A stretch of 16,337 nucleotides of DNA from Clostridia bacterium (GCA_017464225.1 JAFUDW010000027.1:1-16337), one strand, 5' to 3'; positions 1 to 6,769 are shown, counted from the stretch's first letter. A program made the numbers and translations. The notes: a model not told the origin generated them from the letters alone.

Positions 1-663
1 AATGCACCGCGCGTCGGCCACCAGTGCGGGATCGGCGGCGCGCACGCCCTCCACATCCTTCCAGTTTTCATACACGTCGGCGTTGCAGGCGGCCGCCGCC
101 AGCGCGGCGGTGACGTCGCTGCCGCCCCGGGACAGGGTAAATACCGTTCCCTCGCCGTCAGCGCCATAAAATCCGGGCACCACGCAGGGCCCCCGCAGCG
201 CTTGGCGCAGCAGGGACAGCGAGCTTTCTTCGTCCAGTCCGCCGCGGCTGTCAAAGCGGATCACCTGAGCGGCGTCGATCACCGGAAAGCCCAGGTAGGC
301 CCCCAGCAGCCTGGCGCTCAGCCATTCGCCCCGGCTGGCCGCCCAGGAGGGAGAGCATCCCTCCCTGAGCCCGCCGTACACCTGCCGCAGATCGTCGTCC
401 GGAGCGGGCAATCCCAGCTCCGCCGCGATCTCCCGGCAGCGGCCCGCCACCCTGTCAAACAGATGGCTGAACGCCCGACCGCCGCAGGCCGCGTCCTGGC
501 AAGCGTACAGCAGGTCGGTCACCTTTTCATCCCTGCCGTCGCGCTTGCCCGGCGCGCTGGCCACGATCACCTGCCGGGCAGGCTCCGATCTGACGATCTC
601 CCGTACGGCTCGGAAGGCTTTCCCATCCCGCAGGGCCGTCCCGCCAAATTTGCAAACACGCAT
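1..663 (-). CDS. lysC: Aspartate kinase, N-terminal half (3' end outside window)
   Basis: Aspartokinase phosphorylates L-aspartate with ATP, the first step to lysine, threonine, methionine and diaminopimelate. The visible 221 residues begin MRVCKFGGTAL. KFGGT at residues 5-9 is the family's ATP-site signature (usually KFGGTS; here Ala replaces Ser). Near residues 178-183 lies SRGGSD, the canonical G-RGGSDTTA motif, followed by the segment NADVYENWKDVEGVRAADP, the family's 'TDVDGV..aDPR' region. The ATG is chosen because AGGAGG lies 8 bases upstream. The C-terminal part of the kinase and the ACT regulatory domains are off the left edge, so feedback type cannot be judged. It is divergent from the lspA operon across a 100-bp spacer; I see no strong promoter for this strand there. 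Assignment as an aspartokinase is firm; which isozyme is not. Confidence 0.92.
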   Translation of the reverse strand, partial: MRVCKFGGTALRDGKAFRAVREIVRSEPARQVIVASAPGKRDGRDEKVTDLLYACQDAACGGRAFSHLFDRVAGRCREIAAELGLPAPDDDLRQVYGGLREGCSPSWAASRGEWLSARLLGAYLGFPVIDAAQVIRFDSRGGLDEESSLSLLRQALRGPCVVPGFYGADGEGTVFTLSRGGSDVTAALAAAACNADVYENWKDVEGVRAADPALVADARCI

Positions 664-689
664 ATACGCGCCTCCTGATGTTGTACTCC

Positions 690-718
690 TTTACATTTTG
701 CGCTTTTTTTTCTATAAT
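690..718 (+). promoter_or_regulatory. Sigma-A promoter of the DUF5665-lspA-rluD operon
   Basis: TTTACA (690-695), a 17-base spacer and a perfect TATAAT (713-718). Transcription would start near 725. The 11-mer GGGAGGCTCCC (723-733), an inverted repeat, sits exactly at the expected start and could be an operator or a 5' stem, but it is short. GGGAGG at 751-756 is the ribosome site of the first gene. Confidence 0.75.
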
Positions 719-763
719 AAACGGGAGGCTCCCCGGCAATCCTTACCTGTGGGAGGAATTGCC

Positions 764-1000
764 ATGGAAGAGGAGCTTCGCGCCATCCTGCAAACGCTGA
801 ACGATATGAACGACCGCCGCGCCCGGCTGCTGAACGCCTTTTTGAGCGGCGTGCTGCGGGGCGTGGGGACCATGCTGGGCTTTGCCGTGGTGGGCACGGC
901 GCTGATCTGGATCCTGCAGCCGGTGGCCCGGGCCAACCTGCCCGTGATCAGCGATTTTTTGGCCCAGGTGGTCACTATGGTACAGTTGAGGATCCAATGA
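764..1000 (+). CDS. Small DUF5665-like membrane protein
   Basis: A 78-residue protein beginning MEEELRAILQTLNDMND. Residues about 1-20 form an amphipathic helix. Then comes a basic linker (DRRARLLNAF) and a glycine-rich hydrophobic segment (about 29-52: LSGVLRGVGTMLGFAVVGTALIWIL), ending in LPVISDFLAQVVTMVQ. This arrangement (helix, 'NFL.G..RG.G...GfTllga', one membrane segment, 'LP.igdfia.iv') matches what I recall of the DUF5665 family of Firmicutes, whose function is unknown. The start is set by GGGAGG 8 bases upstream; longer in-frame starts have no ribosome site and lie upstream of the promoter. Its stop overlaps the lspA start (ATGA at 997-1000), so the two are translationally coupled. 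A link to envelope or lipoprotein processing is inferred only from position. Confidence 0.8.
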   Translation: MEEELRAILQTLNDMNDRRARLLNAFLSGVLRGVGTMLGFAVVGTALIWILQPVARANLPVISDFLAQVVTMVQLRIQ

Positions 1001-1440
1001 AGCATGCCCGTCTTTTTATCACCGCCGCCGCAGTGCTGGCTGTCGACCGGCTGACCAAGCTTTTATGGCGGGACGCTGCCTTCGGCGTCATTCCCCGGGT
1101 GCTGGCCTTTCACGGCACGAAGAACACCGGCATGGCCTTCGGCCTCCTTTCGGGCAGGCCCTGGCTGCTGGCGCTGCTGAGCGCCGCGGCTTGTGCGGGC
1201 GGGGCGTTTTTTCTGCGCGGGCGAAAGCTGAGCCGCCTGTGCCAGTACGGCTTGGGGCTGCTGCTGGGCGGCGCGCTGGGGAACTTGTTGGATCGGGTGT
1301 TCCTGGGCTATGTCATAGACTTCATCGATCCCATATTCCTGAATTGGTTCATCTGCAACGCGGCCGATATCGCTATTACCTGCGGCGCCGCGCTGCTCAC
1401 CATACACCTGCTGTTTGGAAAGGAAGACAAGCGCGAATGA
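997..1440 (+). CDS. lspA: Lipoprotein signal peptidase (signal peptidase II)
   Basis: LspA is the membrane aspartyl protease that removes signal peptides from diacylglyceryl-modified prolipoproteins. The 147 residues fit the family's usual 150-170. Visible signatures: DRLTK at 17-21, KNTGMAFGLL at 42-51 (family NxGaAFgll), GGALGNLLDR at 91-100 followed by GYVIDFI with catalytic D108, and NAADIAI at 121-127 with catalytic D124. Four hydrophobic segments are apparent (about 5-17, 55-72, 83-98, 120-140). The ATG overlaps the preceding TGA, and its own TGA overlaps the following start (ATGATG at 1437-1442), so the three genes form one coupled operon. The lspA-rluD order is standard in Firmicutes. 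No missing residue or disruption. Confidence 0.95.
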   Translation: MKHARLFITAAAVLAVDRLTKLLWRDAAFGVIPRVLAFHGTKNTGMAFGLLSGRPWLLALLSAAACAGGAFFLRGRKLSRLCQYGLGLLLGGALGNLLDRVFLGYVIDFIDPIFLNWFICNAADIAITCGAALLTIHLLFGKEDKRE

Positions 1441-2309
1441 TGCAATTTACCGGCGATGGCGGACGGCTGGACGTGCTTTTGTCCCGGGACGGCGCGCTGT
1501 CCCGCTCCCGGGCGGCCGAGCTGATCCGCGACGGCGCTGTTGCCGTGGACGGCAAAACCGAATTAAAGCCTTCCTGCAAGCCCGCTCCGGGGGCGGAAAT
1601 CAGCCTTGAAATGCCCGAGGTGCGCCCCGCCGCCGTGGAAGCCCAGGATATCCCGCTAACCGTGCTGTACCAGGACGCCCATCTGGCCGTGGTGGTCAAG
1701 CCCCAGGGCATGGTGGTGCATCCGGCCGCGGGCAATCCGGACGGCACGCTGGTGAACGCTCTTTTGTATCATTTGGACAGCCTGAGCGGCATCGGCGGAG
1801 AAATGCGCCCGGGCATCGTGCATCGCCTGGATAAGGATACCAGCGGCCTGCTGCTGGTGGCCAAGGACGATCAGACCCACGCTGCGCTCAGCCGCGATCT
1901 GAGCGAGCGCAAAATGGAAAAGCATTATTACGCCGTGGTGGCGGGCGTCATGAAGGAGGACGCTGGCGTCGTGGACGCGCCCATCGGCCGCAGCAGCGCC
2001 GACCGCAAAAAGATGGCGGTCACGCCGGAGGGCAGGCCCTCCCGCACCGAATGGAGGCTGCTGCGCCAATGGCCCGACCGCGCGCTGCTGGACGTGCACC
2101 TGATCACCGGCCGCACCCACCAGATCCGCGTGCACATGAGCAGTATCCACCACCCCGTGCTGGGCGATCCCATCTACGGCCATAAAAACATGCCCAAAGC
2201 CCCGCGGCTGATGCTGCACGCCTATTCCCTCAGCTTTACCCATCCCGCCACCGGCGAGCGCATGACCTTCACCGCCCCGCCGGAGGCATGCTTCGGGGTG
2301 GAAGAATAA
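1437..2309 (+). CDS. rluD: RluD/RluA-family 23S rRNA pseudouridine synthase
   Basis: The enzyme isomerises specific uridines in structured RNA to pseudouridine; members downstream of lspA in Firmicutes (YlyB-type) are assigned to 23S rRNA on family grounds. The 290 residues comprise an S4 RNA-binding domain (about 9-75: RLDVLLSRDGALSRSRAAEL, then LIRDGAVAVDGK) and a catalytic domain. The signature GIVHRLDKDTSGLLLVAK starts at residue 126, with catalytic D132 in HRLD. Downstream are the KHYYAVV strand and LITGRTHQIRVHM, another family motif. I start at the ATG overlapping the lspA stop; an ATG immediately follows, so the exact first Met is ambiguous by one codon. A strong terminator begins 3 bases after the stop. 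The exact uridine target cannot be read from sequence. Confidence 0.93.
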   Translation: MMQFTGDGGRLDVLLSRDGALSRSRAAELIRDGAVAVDGKTELKPSCKPAPGAEISLEMPEVRPAAVEAQDIPLTVLYQDAHLAVVVKPQGMVVHPAAGNPDGTLVNALLYHLDSLSGIGGEMRPGIVHRLDKDTSGLLLVAKDDQTHAALSRDLSERKMEKHYYAVVAGVMKEDAGVVDAPIGRSSADRKKMAVTPEGRPSRTEWRLLRQWPDRALLDVHLITGRTHQIRVHMSSIHHPVLGDPIYGHKNMPKAPRLMLHAYSLSFTHPATGERMTFTAPPEACFGVEE

Positions 2310-2311
2310 AA

Positions 2312-2357
2312 AAACAACCCGCCGGCCGGAACACCGTTTCCAGCCGGCGGGTTGTTT
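2312..2357. terminator. Bidirectional intrinsic terminator between convergent operons
   Basis: A perfect 15-bp inverted repeat (arms 2312-2326 and 2343-2357, core CCCGCCGGC/GCCGGCGGG), with A-rich and T-rich flanks, so it works on both strands. The 16-base loop can pair further (GGAA/TTCC). It closes the rluD operon on the + strand and the AOR operon on the - strand, whose last stop is at 2371. Confidence 0.92.
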
Positions 2358-2370
2358 CTGAGGAAAAGCG

Positions 2371-3009
2371 TTACATGGTATCGTCCGCCGCGTAATCAGC
2401 CAGCGCCTTTCCATACCGATCTGAAAAATACAGCCTGGAATACAGGTACGGCTCGCCGTTCGCCGCGTTGACCGTGGCGATGTCCTTGTACTCCGGGTTT
2501 TTGAACACCTGGTCCAGCGCGCGCTCCAACTGGGGCCGCGTCATGTAGTAGGGATGCTCCATGAAGTACGTGTACGCCGTGGAGGCTGGATAGGTCCTGC
2601 AGTTGAAGCGCACCATCTCGGCGATGGTGCGGGGCCAGTCCTTTTCAAGCACCAGCATGGCGATGCCGGCGTAATTATCGGTCATATAGCGGCTGGAATA
2701 ATAATACCGGTCCTTTTCTCCCTTGACCGTGGTGATATCGCCGAAGGCTTCATCGGCCTTCATGGCCTGCGCGAGCGCGTCCCAGCCTTCGGTCTCGCCC
2801 TTCAGCCGGGTTTCCGGCAGCAGCTCGGCCTCCCGGGAGCTCTGCCTGATCCGATCGGCCAGCCGCTCGGCTTCGCTTTTTTCCGGGATCACCGTCGGCG
2901 CGTCCTCCTCAAAGGGCTTGAACGGGACCTCCACCTCCGGCAGGCTGTTCAGATAATCGATCAGCTCCGGCTTTTCCGGGCCGTTATCCGCTTTTGAAAA
3001 CAGCTTCAT
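2371..3009 (-). CDS. Uncharacterised protein of the AOR operon, paralogue B (YdhW-like position)
   Basis: A soluble 212-residue protein with no signal peptide or membrane segment. Residues 1-70 are charged and low in pattern. The core (about 88-205) reads DITTV then YYYSSRYMTDNYAGI, an EKDWPRTIAEMVRFNCRTYPAST block (122-144), YFMEHPYYMT, EYKDIATV, and YLYSRLYFSDRYGKALADY at the end. The same blocks occur in the same order in the upstream neighbour, so the two are tandem duplicates. The invariant NCRTYPAST stretch carries the only conserved Cys. In the order I recall for the E. coli ydhYVWXUT operon, the gene after the AOR gene (ydhW) is a similar-sized protein of unknown role. I infer an accessory or maturation role for the oxidoreductase, unproven. 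The start has GAGGAG about 11 bases upstream, inside the end of the previous gene, separated by 5 bases. Confidence 0.8.
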   Translation of the reverse strand: MKLFSKADNGPEKPELIDYLNSLPEVEVPFKPFEEDAPTVIPEKSEAERLADRIRQSSREAELLPETRLKGETEGWDALAQAMKADEAFGDITTVKGEKDRYYYSSRYMTDNYAGIAMLVLEKDWPRTIAEMVRFNCRTYPASTAYTYFMEHPYYMTRPQLERALDQVFKNPEYKDIATVNAANGEPYLYSRLYFSDRYGKALADYAADDTM

Positions 3010-3014
3010 GTCGC

Positions 3015-3605
3015 TTACAGCTCCTCGATTTGATCGGCCAGCGCCTGGGCGTATTCCTCGGTGAAGTAATCGCTGGAATACAGGTAGGCGGTCCCGTCGC
3101 TGGCGCGGGTCTGGCGAATGTCGGCGTATTCGGGCAGGCTTTCCATGATCCGCGTGTTTTCGCTGACCTCCTCCGGTGTCATCCGGTAGGGCGACTGTTC
3201 AAAGTAATGGGCCGGGGTGGAGGCGGGATAGGTCCGGCAGTTGTACCGGATCATTTCAGCCATCATCCGCGGATAGTTCTTTTCCATGGACAGCATGGTG
3301 ATCATGGCGAAAAAGTCCGACATTTCGTTGACCGAATAATAGTAAACGTCGCGGCTCCCCTCAATGGTCACGATATCCCTGTTCGCGGCGGACTGCGCCA
3401 TCTCCCGCATATAGCGCGGCATCTCGGCATCCTGCGCCATCAGCGCGTGAACGCCCGTCAGGATCCCGCAATTGGCGTTCTGGCGAATGAATCCGGCCAG
3501 GATATCGCCCACGCAGGTGGGCGCGGCCTCTTCGCGCGCGCTTTCCCCGGCATCCTCCAGGTATTCCTGACCAAATCCGGGCTTGCGTCTTCCAAACAAC
3601 GGCAT
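3015..3605 (-). CDS. Uncharacterised protein of the AOR operon, paralogue A (YdhW-like position)
   Basis: A soluble 196-residue protein. The start MPLFGRRKPGFG is chosen because GGGAGG lies 6 bases upstream; a longer in-frame start 17 codons earlier would begin inside a hairpin and lacks a site. The N-terminal opening resembles that of its paralogue (M-[KP]-LF-basic). The core: DIVTIEGSRDVYYYSVNEMSD (78-97), MEKNYPRMMAEMIRYNCRTYPAST (107-130), YFEQSPYRMT, EYADIRQT, and YLYSSDYFTEEYAQALADQ near the end. Every block aligns with the downstream gene, and the repeating YYYS/YLYS elements within each protein hint at two related halves. An extra segment (about 30-60: CVGDILAGFIRQNANCGILTG) has two Cys absent from the paralogue. 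Family and function are not recognised beyond the association with a YdhV-like enzyme. Confidence 0.8.
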   Translation of the reverse strand: MPLFGRRKPGFGQEYLEDAGESAREEAAPTCVGDILAGFIRQNANCGILTGVHALMAQDAEMPRYMREMAQSAANRDIVTIEGSRDVYYYSVNEMSDFFAMITMLSMEKNYPRMMAEMIRYNCRTYPASTPAHYFEQSPYRMTPEEVSENTRIMESLPEYADIRQTRASDGTAYLYSSDYFTEEYAQALADQIEEL

Positions 3606-3632
3606 AGCGTCCTCCCAATGCATGAAAACGCT

Positions 3633-3659
3633 CCGGTGAAAGCAGGAAGCTTTCACCGG
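3633..3659 (-). terminator. Intercistronic hairpin between AOR gene and paralogue A
   Basis: A perfect 11-bp stem (CCGGTGAAAGC, loop AGGAA, GCTTTCACCGG) in the 61-base gap after the AOR stop. On the - strand it is followed by AGCGTTTTC, a poor U-tract, so it is more likely a partial terminator or 3'-stabilising stem than a full stop. It would set a lower level for the two downstream genes than for the oxidoreductase. Confidence 0.6.
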
Positions 3660-3666
3660 GGTTTTA

Positions 3667-5835
3667 TCAGATCAGTTCCATTTCCTCCAGCTTGTCCGCC
3701 ATATCGGCCAGGCCAAACTTTTCCAGTGTGGCGCGGGTGGGAATGCCGGTTTCGGGGTTCCAGCCCATGGCCTCGTAGAACATGGTCAGCGCCTTTTCCC
3801 AGTCCTCCCGGTCCATCTTGTCGGTGCCCGGCTCGAAGGCCTTCATATCGGGATCCTTGTCAAAGATCCAATCGTTCAGCTTGTCATGGCTCGTGCGCAT
3901 GTTGGTGACGCCCTCGTGGATCTTGAAGGACATGGCCGTCATGCCGCGCAGCATATGGGTAACGCGCTCCATATCGAAGAGGATGCGCTCCATGGTCCAT
4001 TCCTCGCCGGTGATGGCGGTCATATACTTGGCGTCCAATTCGATATCGCCCTTATAGCCCCGGGCCTTGGAGGGAGACAGCGTCATGGGGTACATCCAGT
4101 CGCACAGCGTGGCGCTGTCATGCCATTGCTTTTCCAACAGCGCCCATTTTCCCAGCTTTACCTTGTTCTCGTTCACCGACGTGTACGCCTTGGGCGCGTC
4201 GCAGCAGCCCTCGCCAAAGAAGTCCTCCAGCACGGGCTTGATCACCGCTTCATAGGGAGAGCCCGAACGGACGATATTGCTCAGCACATGGTCGGTGCAG
4301 TCGCGGTTGAAGATCAGGTTGTACATCAGGCCGCTCTGCCAGCTTTCGTCAAAGCAATGATGCTTTGGGAACCCGCCGTGGGTGATGTTCCAGTTATAAT
4401 CGGTATCGCACAGATTGTAGTAATCCAGGCCCCACTCATTGCGGCTGGCGTCGTCCAGACCCCAGGCTTTGAGCAGCTGATAGGTGCCCTCGCCCAGACG
4501 GCTGATCTCGCCCTCCTTGCGGGCGATACGGCCCAGGATTTCATCCATCCAGCGCGGATCGCAGTCCCGCATCATCTGCCAGGGGATGGAATCGTATTCC
4601 TCCTTGGGCAGCACCTTTTCCAGGATGCCGTGGTTGTAGCAGTAATTGAACTCATGGGGCATGTTCAGATAGTTTTCCCACAGGCCCAGGTCGTCCAGCA
4701 CGTAAGAGCCGTGGAAGCGGAGGATCATCAGCGAATCGCCTTCCTCCCGAAAGTCCTTCTTGGTGCCTTCCGCGTAGAACAGCTTGGGCGTAGTACCCGT
4801 GGGCGAGCAGGTGTTGGATACCTTGGTGGGCAGGTCATACTCGGCCAGCACGTCGCAGTCGTACTGGCTGTAGCAGCGGATGGGGCAGGAGGAGCAGCCG
4901 CTCATCTTCACCACATACTTGCTGGCCTTCTCGCCCTGATCGTACATGAATTTGCTGGTGCGGTAGGAGATCTTGTTGATATCGCCCACAGGCTGCTCCC
5001 CGGTATCGATGGGGCCGTGAGGCGCGTTACCCCATACCACGCCCGGCGCGCCCTGCCAGCGGTTTTTGGAGGTGGAGGAATATTCCGCCCAGGACTGAGG
5101 GTTCTTGGGGACGTTGTGGTTATTGTTCGCGCCCACCAGCTCGCGCAGCATGTAATCGCACAGCTCCTTATGCTTCACGGGATCGGCGATCTTTACAGCG
5201 CCGGTGCCGCGGATGGCAATGGCTTTCAGGTTCTTCGCGCCGAAGGCCGCGCCTATGCCCGCGCCTGCCGCGTTGCCCACGGCGTTGACCAGCACCGACA
5301 TGTTCACCAGGTTTTCGCCGGCGGGGCCGATGGAGGCCACGTCAAATTCCGGCCCGCACTCATGGGCGATCACCTTGTTGCTGTTGAAGGTGCCGGTGCC
5401 CCATACGTGGGAAGCATCCTCCAGAGACACCTTTTCATCTTCTATTTTCAGGTATACGGGTTTTTCGCTGCGGCCCTCCAGAATAATGGCGTCGTAGCCG
5501 GCGAATTTCATATTCTGCGCCAGATGGCCGCCCATATGGGCGTCTACCACCGAATAGCCGCGGCTCCAGGAGGAAAGCAGCGTGATATTGGTGCGGCCCG
5601 CGCAGGGTACGCCCGAAGCCGTCAGCGGGCCCACGCCGATGATTACCTTGGCCTCCGGGCTGTGGGGATCGGTTTCCATGGGCACCTCGTCCCACATCAC
5701 CTTATAGCCGATCCCCAGGCCGCCGATATAGTCCTTGTATTTGGGCAATGTATCCTCAAAGGCAAATGTGCCGTCCGTCAGGTTGACGCGCAGGATCGTT
5801 CCCGCCCAGCCGTTGATACCGTTTTTCGCAGACAT
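3667..5835 (-). CDS. YdhV-like aldehyde ferredoxin oxidoreductase family protein (tungsten/molybdenum bis-pterin enzyme)
   Basis: A 722-residue member of the AOR family. These enzymes hold a bis-pyranopterin W or Mo cofactor beside one [4Fe-4S] cluster and usually oxidise aldehydes or reduce acids using ferredoxin. N-terminal domain: GWAGTILRVNLTDGTF (9-24) and YIGGLGIGYK (36-45), the family opening; then GVGPLTASGVPCAGRTN and GAGIGAAFGAKNLKAIAIRGTG (191-212), the usual 'GlGAVMGSKnLKAI' block. Cluster ligands C314, C317 and C321 (CSSCPIRC); the distal fourth ligand is probably C477 or C514, which I cannot separate by eye. LDDLGL (381-386) is the family 'nDLGlD' element. There is no signal peptide, so it folds in the cytoplasm. 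It follows the ferredoxin gene by 19 bases, with AAGGAGGG before the start. The arrangement matches E. coli ydhY-ydhV. Substrate unknown. Confidence 0.9.
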   Translation of the reverse strand: MSAKNGINGWAGTILRVNLTDGTFAFEDTLPKYKDYIGGLGIGYKVMWDEVPMETDPHSPEAKVIIGVGPLTASGVPCAGRTNITLLSSWSRGYSVVDAHMGGHLAQNMKFAGYDAIILEGRSEKPVYLKIEDEKVSLEDASHVWGTGTFNSNKVIAHECGPEFDVASIGPAGENLVNMSVLVNAVGNAAGAGIGAAFGAKNLKAIAIRGTGAVKIADPVKHKELCDYMLRELVGANNNHNVPKNPQSWAEYSSTSKNRWQGAPGVVWGNAPHGPIDTGEQPVGDINKISYRTSKFMYDQGEKASKYVVKMSGCSSCPIRCYSQYDCDVLAEYDLPTKVSNTCSPTGTTPKLFYAEGTKKDFREEGDSLMILRFHGSYVLDDLGLWENYLNMPHEFNYCYNHGILEKVLPKEEYDSIPWQMMRDCDPRWMDEILGRIARKEGEISRLGEGTYQLLKAWGLDDASRNEWGLDYYNLCDTDYNWNITHGGFPKHHCFDESWQSGLMYNLIFNRDCTDHVLSNIVRSGSPYEAVIKPVLEDFFGEGCCDAPKAYTSVNENKVKLGKWALLEKQWHDSATLCDWMYPMTLSPSKARGYKGDIELDAKYMTAITGEEWTMERILFDMERVTHMLRGMTAMSFKIHEGVTNMRTSHDKLNDWIFDKDPDMKAFEPGTDKMDREDWEKALTMFYEAMGWNPETGIPTRATLEKFGLADMADKLEEMELI

Positions 5836-5854
5836 CGATCATCCCTCCTTTTCT

Positions 5855-6490
5855 TTAAACCGCCTGGGAGGCCGCCATGACCTCATCCCAGGGTACAATG
5901 GAAAGCGCGCCGGAGGGACAGCCCGCTACGCACGCGCCGCACTGGATGCACTTGGAGGATTTGTGGGTCACCGGGTTTACCGTAGGCATATGCCAGGGAC
6001 AGGCCTGGGTGCACATGCCGCAGCCCACGCACTTTTCGGTATCGATGCGCTTGATGCCGTTATCATCTGCATAGATCGCCTTCATGGGGCAGGCGTTGGC
6101 GCAAGCGGGATCGGCGCACTGGCGGCATGTATCCGGGAAATAGGTCCACTTATCCTCGGTATACAGGCCGGTGTCGTTGCGGCTGGCAAACAGGTTGCGC
6201 GTCACCTTGACGCGGGACATGTAGCTGGATACGCAGCCGTCGTTTACCAGGGTGCAGTTGAGCTCGCAGCGCTGGCAGCCGGTGCACTTATCGGTGTTGA
6301 CCACCAGCAGGCCCTTGGCCAGGGCGAAGGTCGTCACTGCGCCGGAATCCACTTCGGCCTGTGAAGTGCCCAGCGCGTTCAGCATGGTGGCAGAGAGGGT
6401 CAGACCAGCCAGACACTTGCCGGAAATCTTCATAAATTGCCGGCGCGTCATTTCCTTGGTCATGAATCCCTTTTCCGTGGTATGGGACAT
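5855..6490 (-). CDS. Tat-leader ferredoxin-like protein with four [4Fe-4S] motifs (YdhY/DmsB-type)
   Basis: A 211-residue electron-transfer subunit, presumed partner of the AOR encoded next. Sixteen Cys fall in four groups: C69/72/75/79, C122/125/130/134, C154/157/160/164 and C181/184/187/191, the layout of DmsB/NrfC-type four-cluster ferredoxins. Residues 15-21 (TRRQFMK) are a twin-arginine motif, followed by a hydrophobic stretch (about 22-43) and TSQA, a plausible cleavage site. The ATG is chosen for AAGGAGGAG about 7 bases upstream; an earlier in-frame Met lacks a site and would lengthen the region before the leader. It is the first gene of the operon, after a long structured leader and a MerR-type promoter. 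The Tat leader on the ferredoxin but not on the AOR is odd. E. coli YdhY is of closely similar length. Confidence 0.88.
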   Translation of the reverse strand: MSHTTEKGFMTKEMTRRQFMKISGKCLAGLTLSATMLNALGTSQAEVDSGAVTTFALAKGLLVVNTDKCTGCQRCELNCTLVNDGCVSSYMSRVKVTRNLFASRNDTGLYTEDKWTYFPDTCRQCADPACANACPMKAIYADDNGIKRIDTEKCVGCGMCTQACPWHMPTVNPVTHKSSKCIQCGACVAGCPSGALSIVPWDEVMAASQAV

Positions 6491-6620
6491 AACGCACTCC
6501 TCCTTCATAGAATCCGCAAGCGTTTTCCTTTGCAACGGCGGGCAAAGCGATTGCTCGCTTCACCTAATGGCCGGCGGGGCCGCGTGGGTCGGGCCGGCTC
6601 GGAAAGCAATTGAGGACGTT
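6491..6620 (-). ncRNA. Structured 5' leader of the AOR operon, candidate Moco/tungsten-cofactor-type riboswitch
   Basis: From the predicted start (about 6620) to the ferredoxin ATG the transcript has about 130 untranslated bases. Read on the - strand, UCCGAGC (6603-6597) can pair with GCU-UG-CGGA (6521-6513), enclosing about 90 bases. Inside are GCCGGC...GCCGGC (6598-6593 with 6575-6570), an AAGCGA-GCAA-UCGCUU hairpin with a GNRA tetraloop (6560-6545), and CUUUGC...GCAAAG (6547-6542 with a partner near 6533) followed by GGAAAAC. The last two stems share bases, so they may be alternatives. Moco RNA riboswitches, with a variant proposed to sense the tungsten cofactor, precede genes for such cofactors and enzymes and use tetraloop contacts. 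The gene context fits, but I did not match the conserved nucleotides, so the class is a hypothesis. Confidence 0.45.
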
Positions 6621-6626
6621 TTGCTC

Positions 6627-6657
6627 ATCTTAAACCTTGATACGGCGCGAAGGTCAA
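6627..6657 (-). promoter_or_regulatory. MerR-type promoter/operator of the AOR operon
   Basis: On the - strand: -35 TTGACC (6657-6652), a 19-base spacer and -10 TAAGAT (6632-6627). The spacer carries the dyad ACCTT-N11-AAGGT (6654-6634). An overlong 19-bp spacer with a centred dyad is the established hallmark of promoters that MerR-family proteins activate by untwisting DNA, and the arms and 11-base gap are like those I recall for the CueR operator at E. coli copA. A MerR-family gene diverges 190 bases away and is the obvious candidate binder. Confidence 0.75.
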
Positions 6658-6769
6658 TATGGCTTTCATGAAAAAAGCGAGAGAATTTGGCCTGTATTAT
6701 CGCATAAAATCCGCTTCTGACGTATAAAAAACGGAATTTCAAGCGGCAAAATGTCCGCCCTGCGCGCCT

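Noticed and set aside
3886..5880. A 664-codon open frame antisense to the aldehyde oxidoreductase gene
   Set aside because: It is a GC-rich shadow: the opposite strand encodes a clear AOR with cluster Cys and family motifs, and the antisense frame has no ribosome site or recognisable domain.
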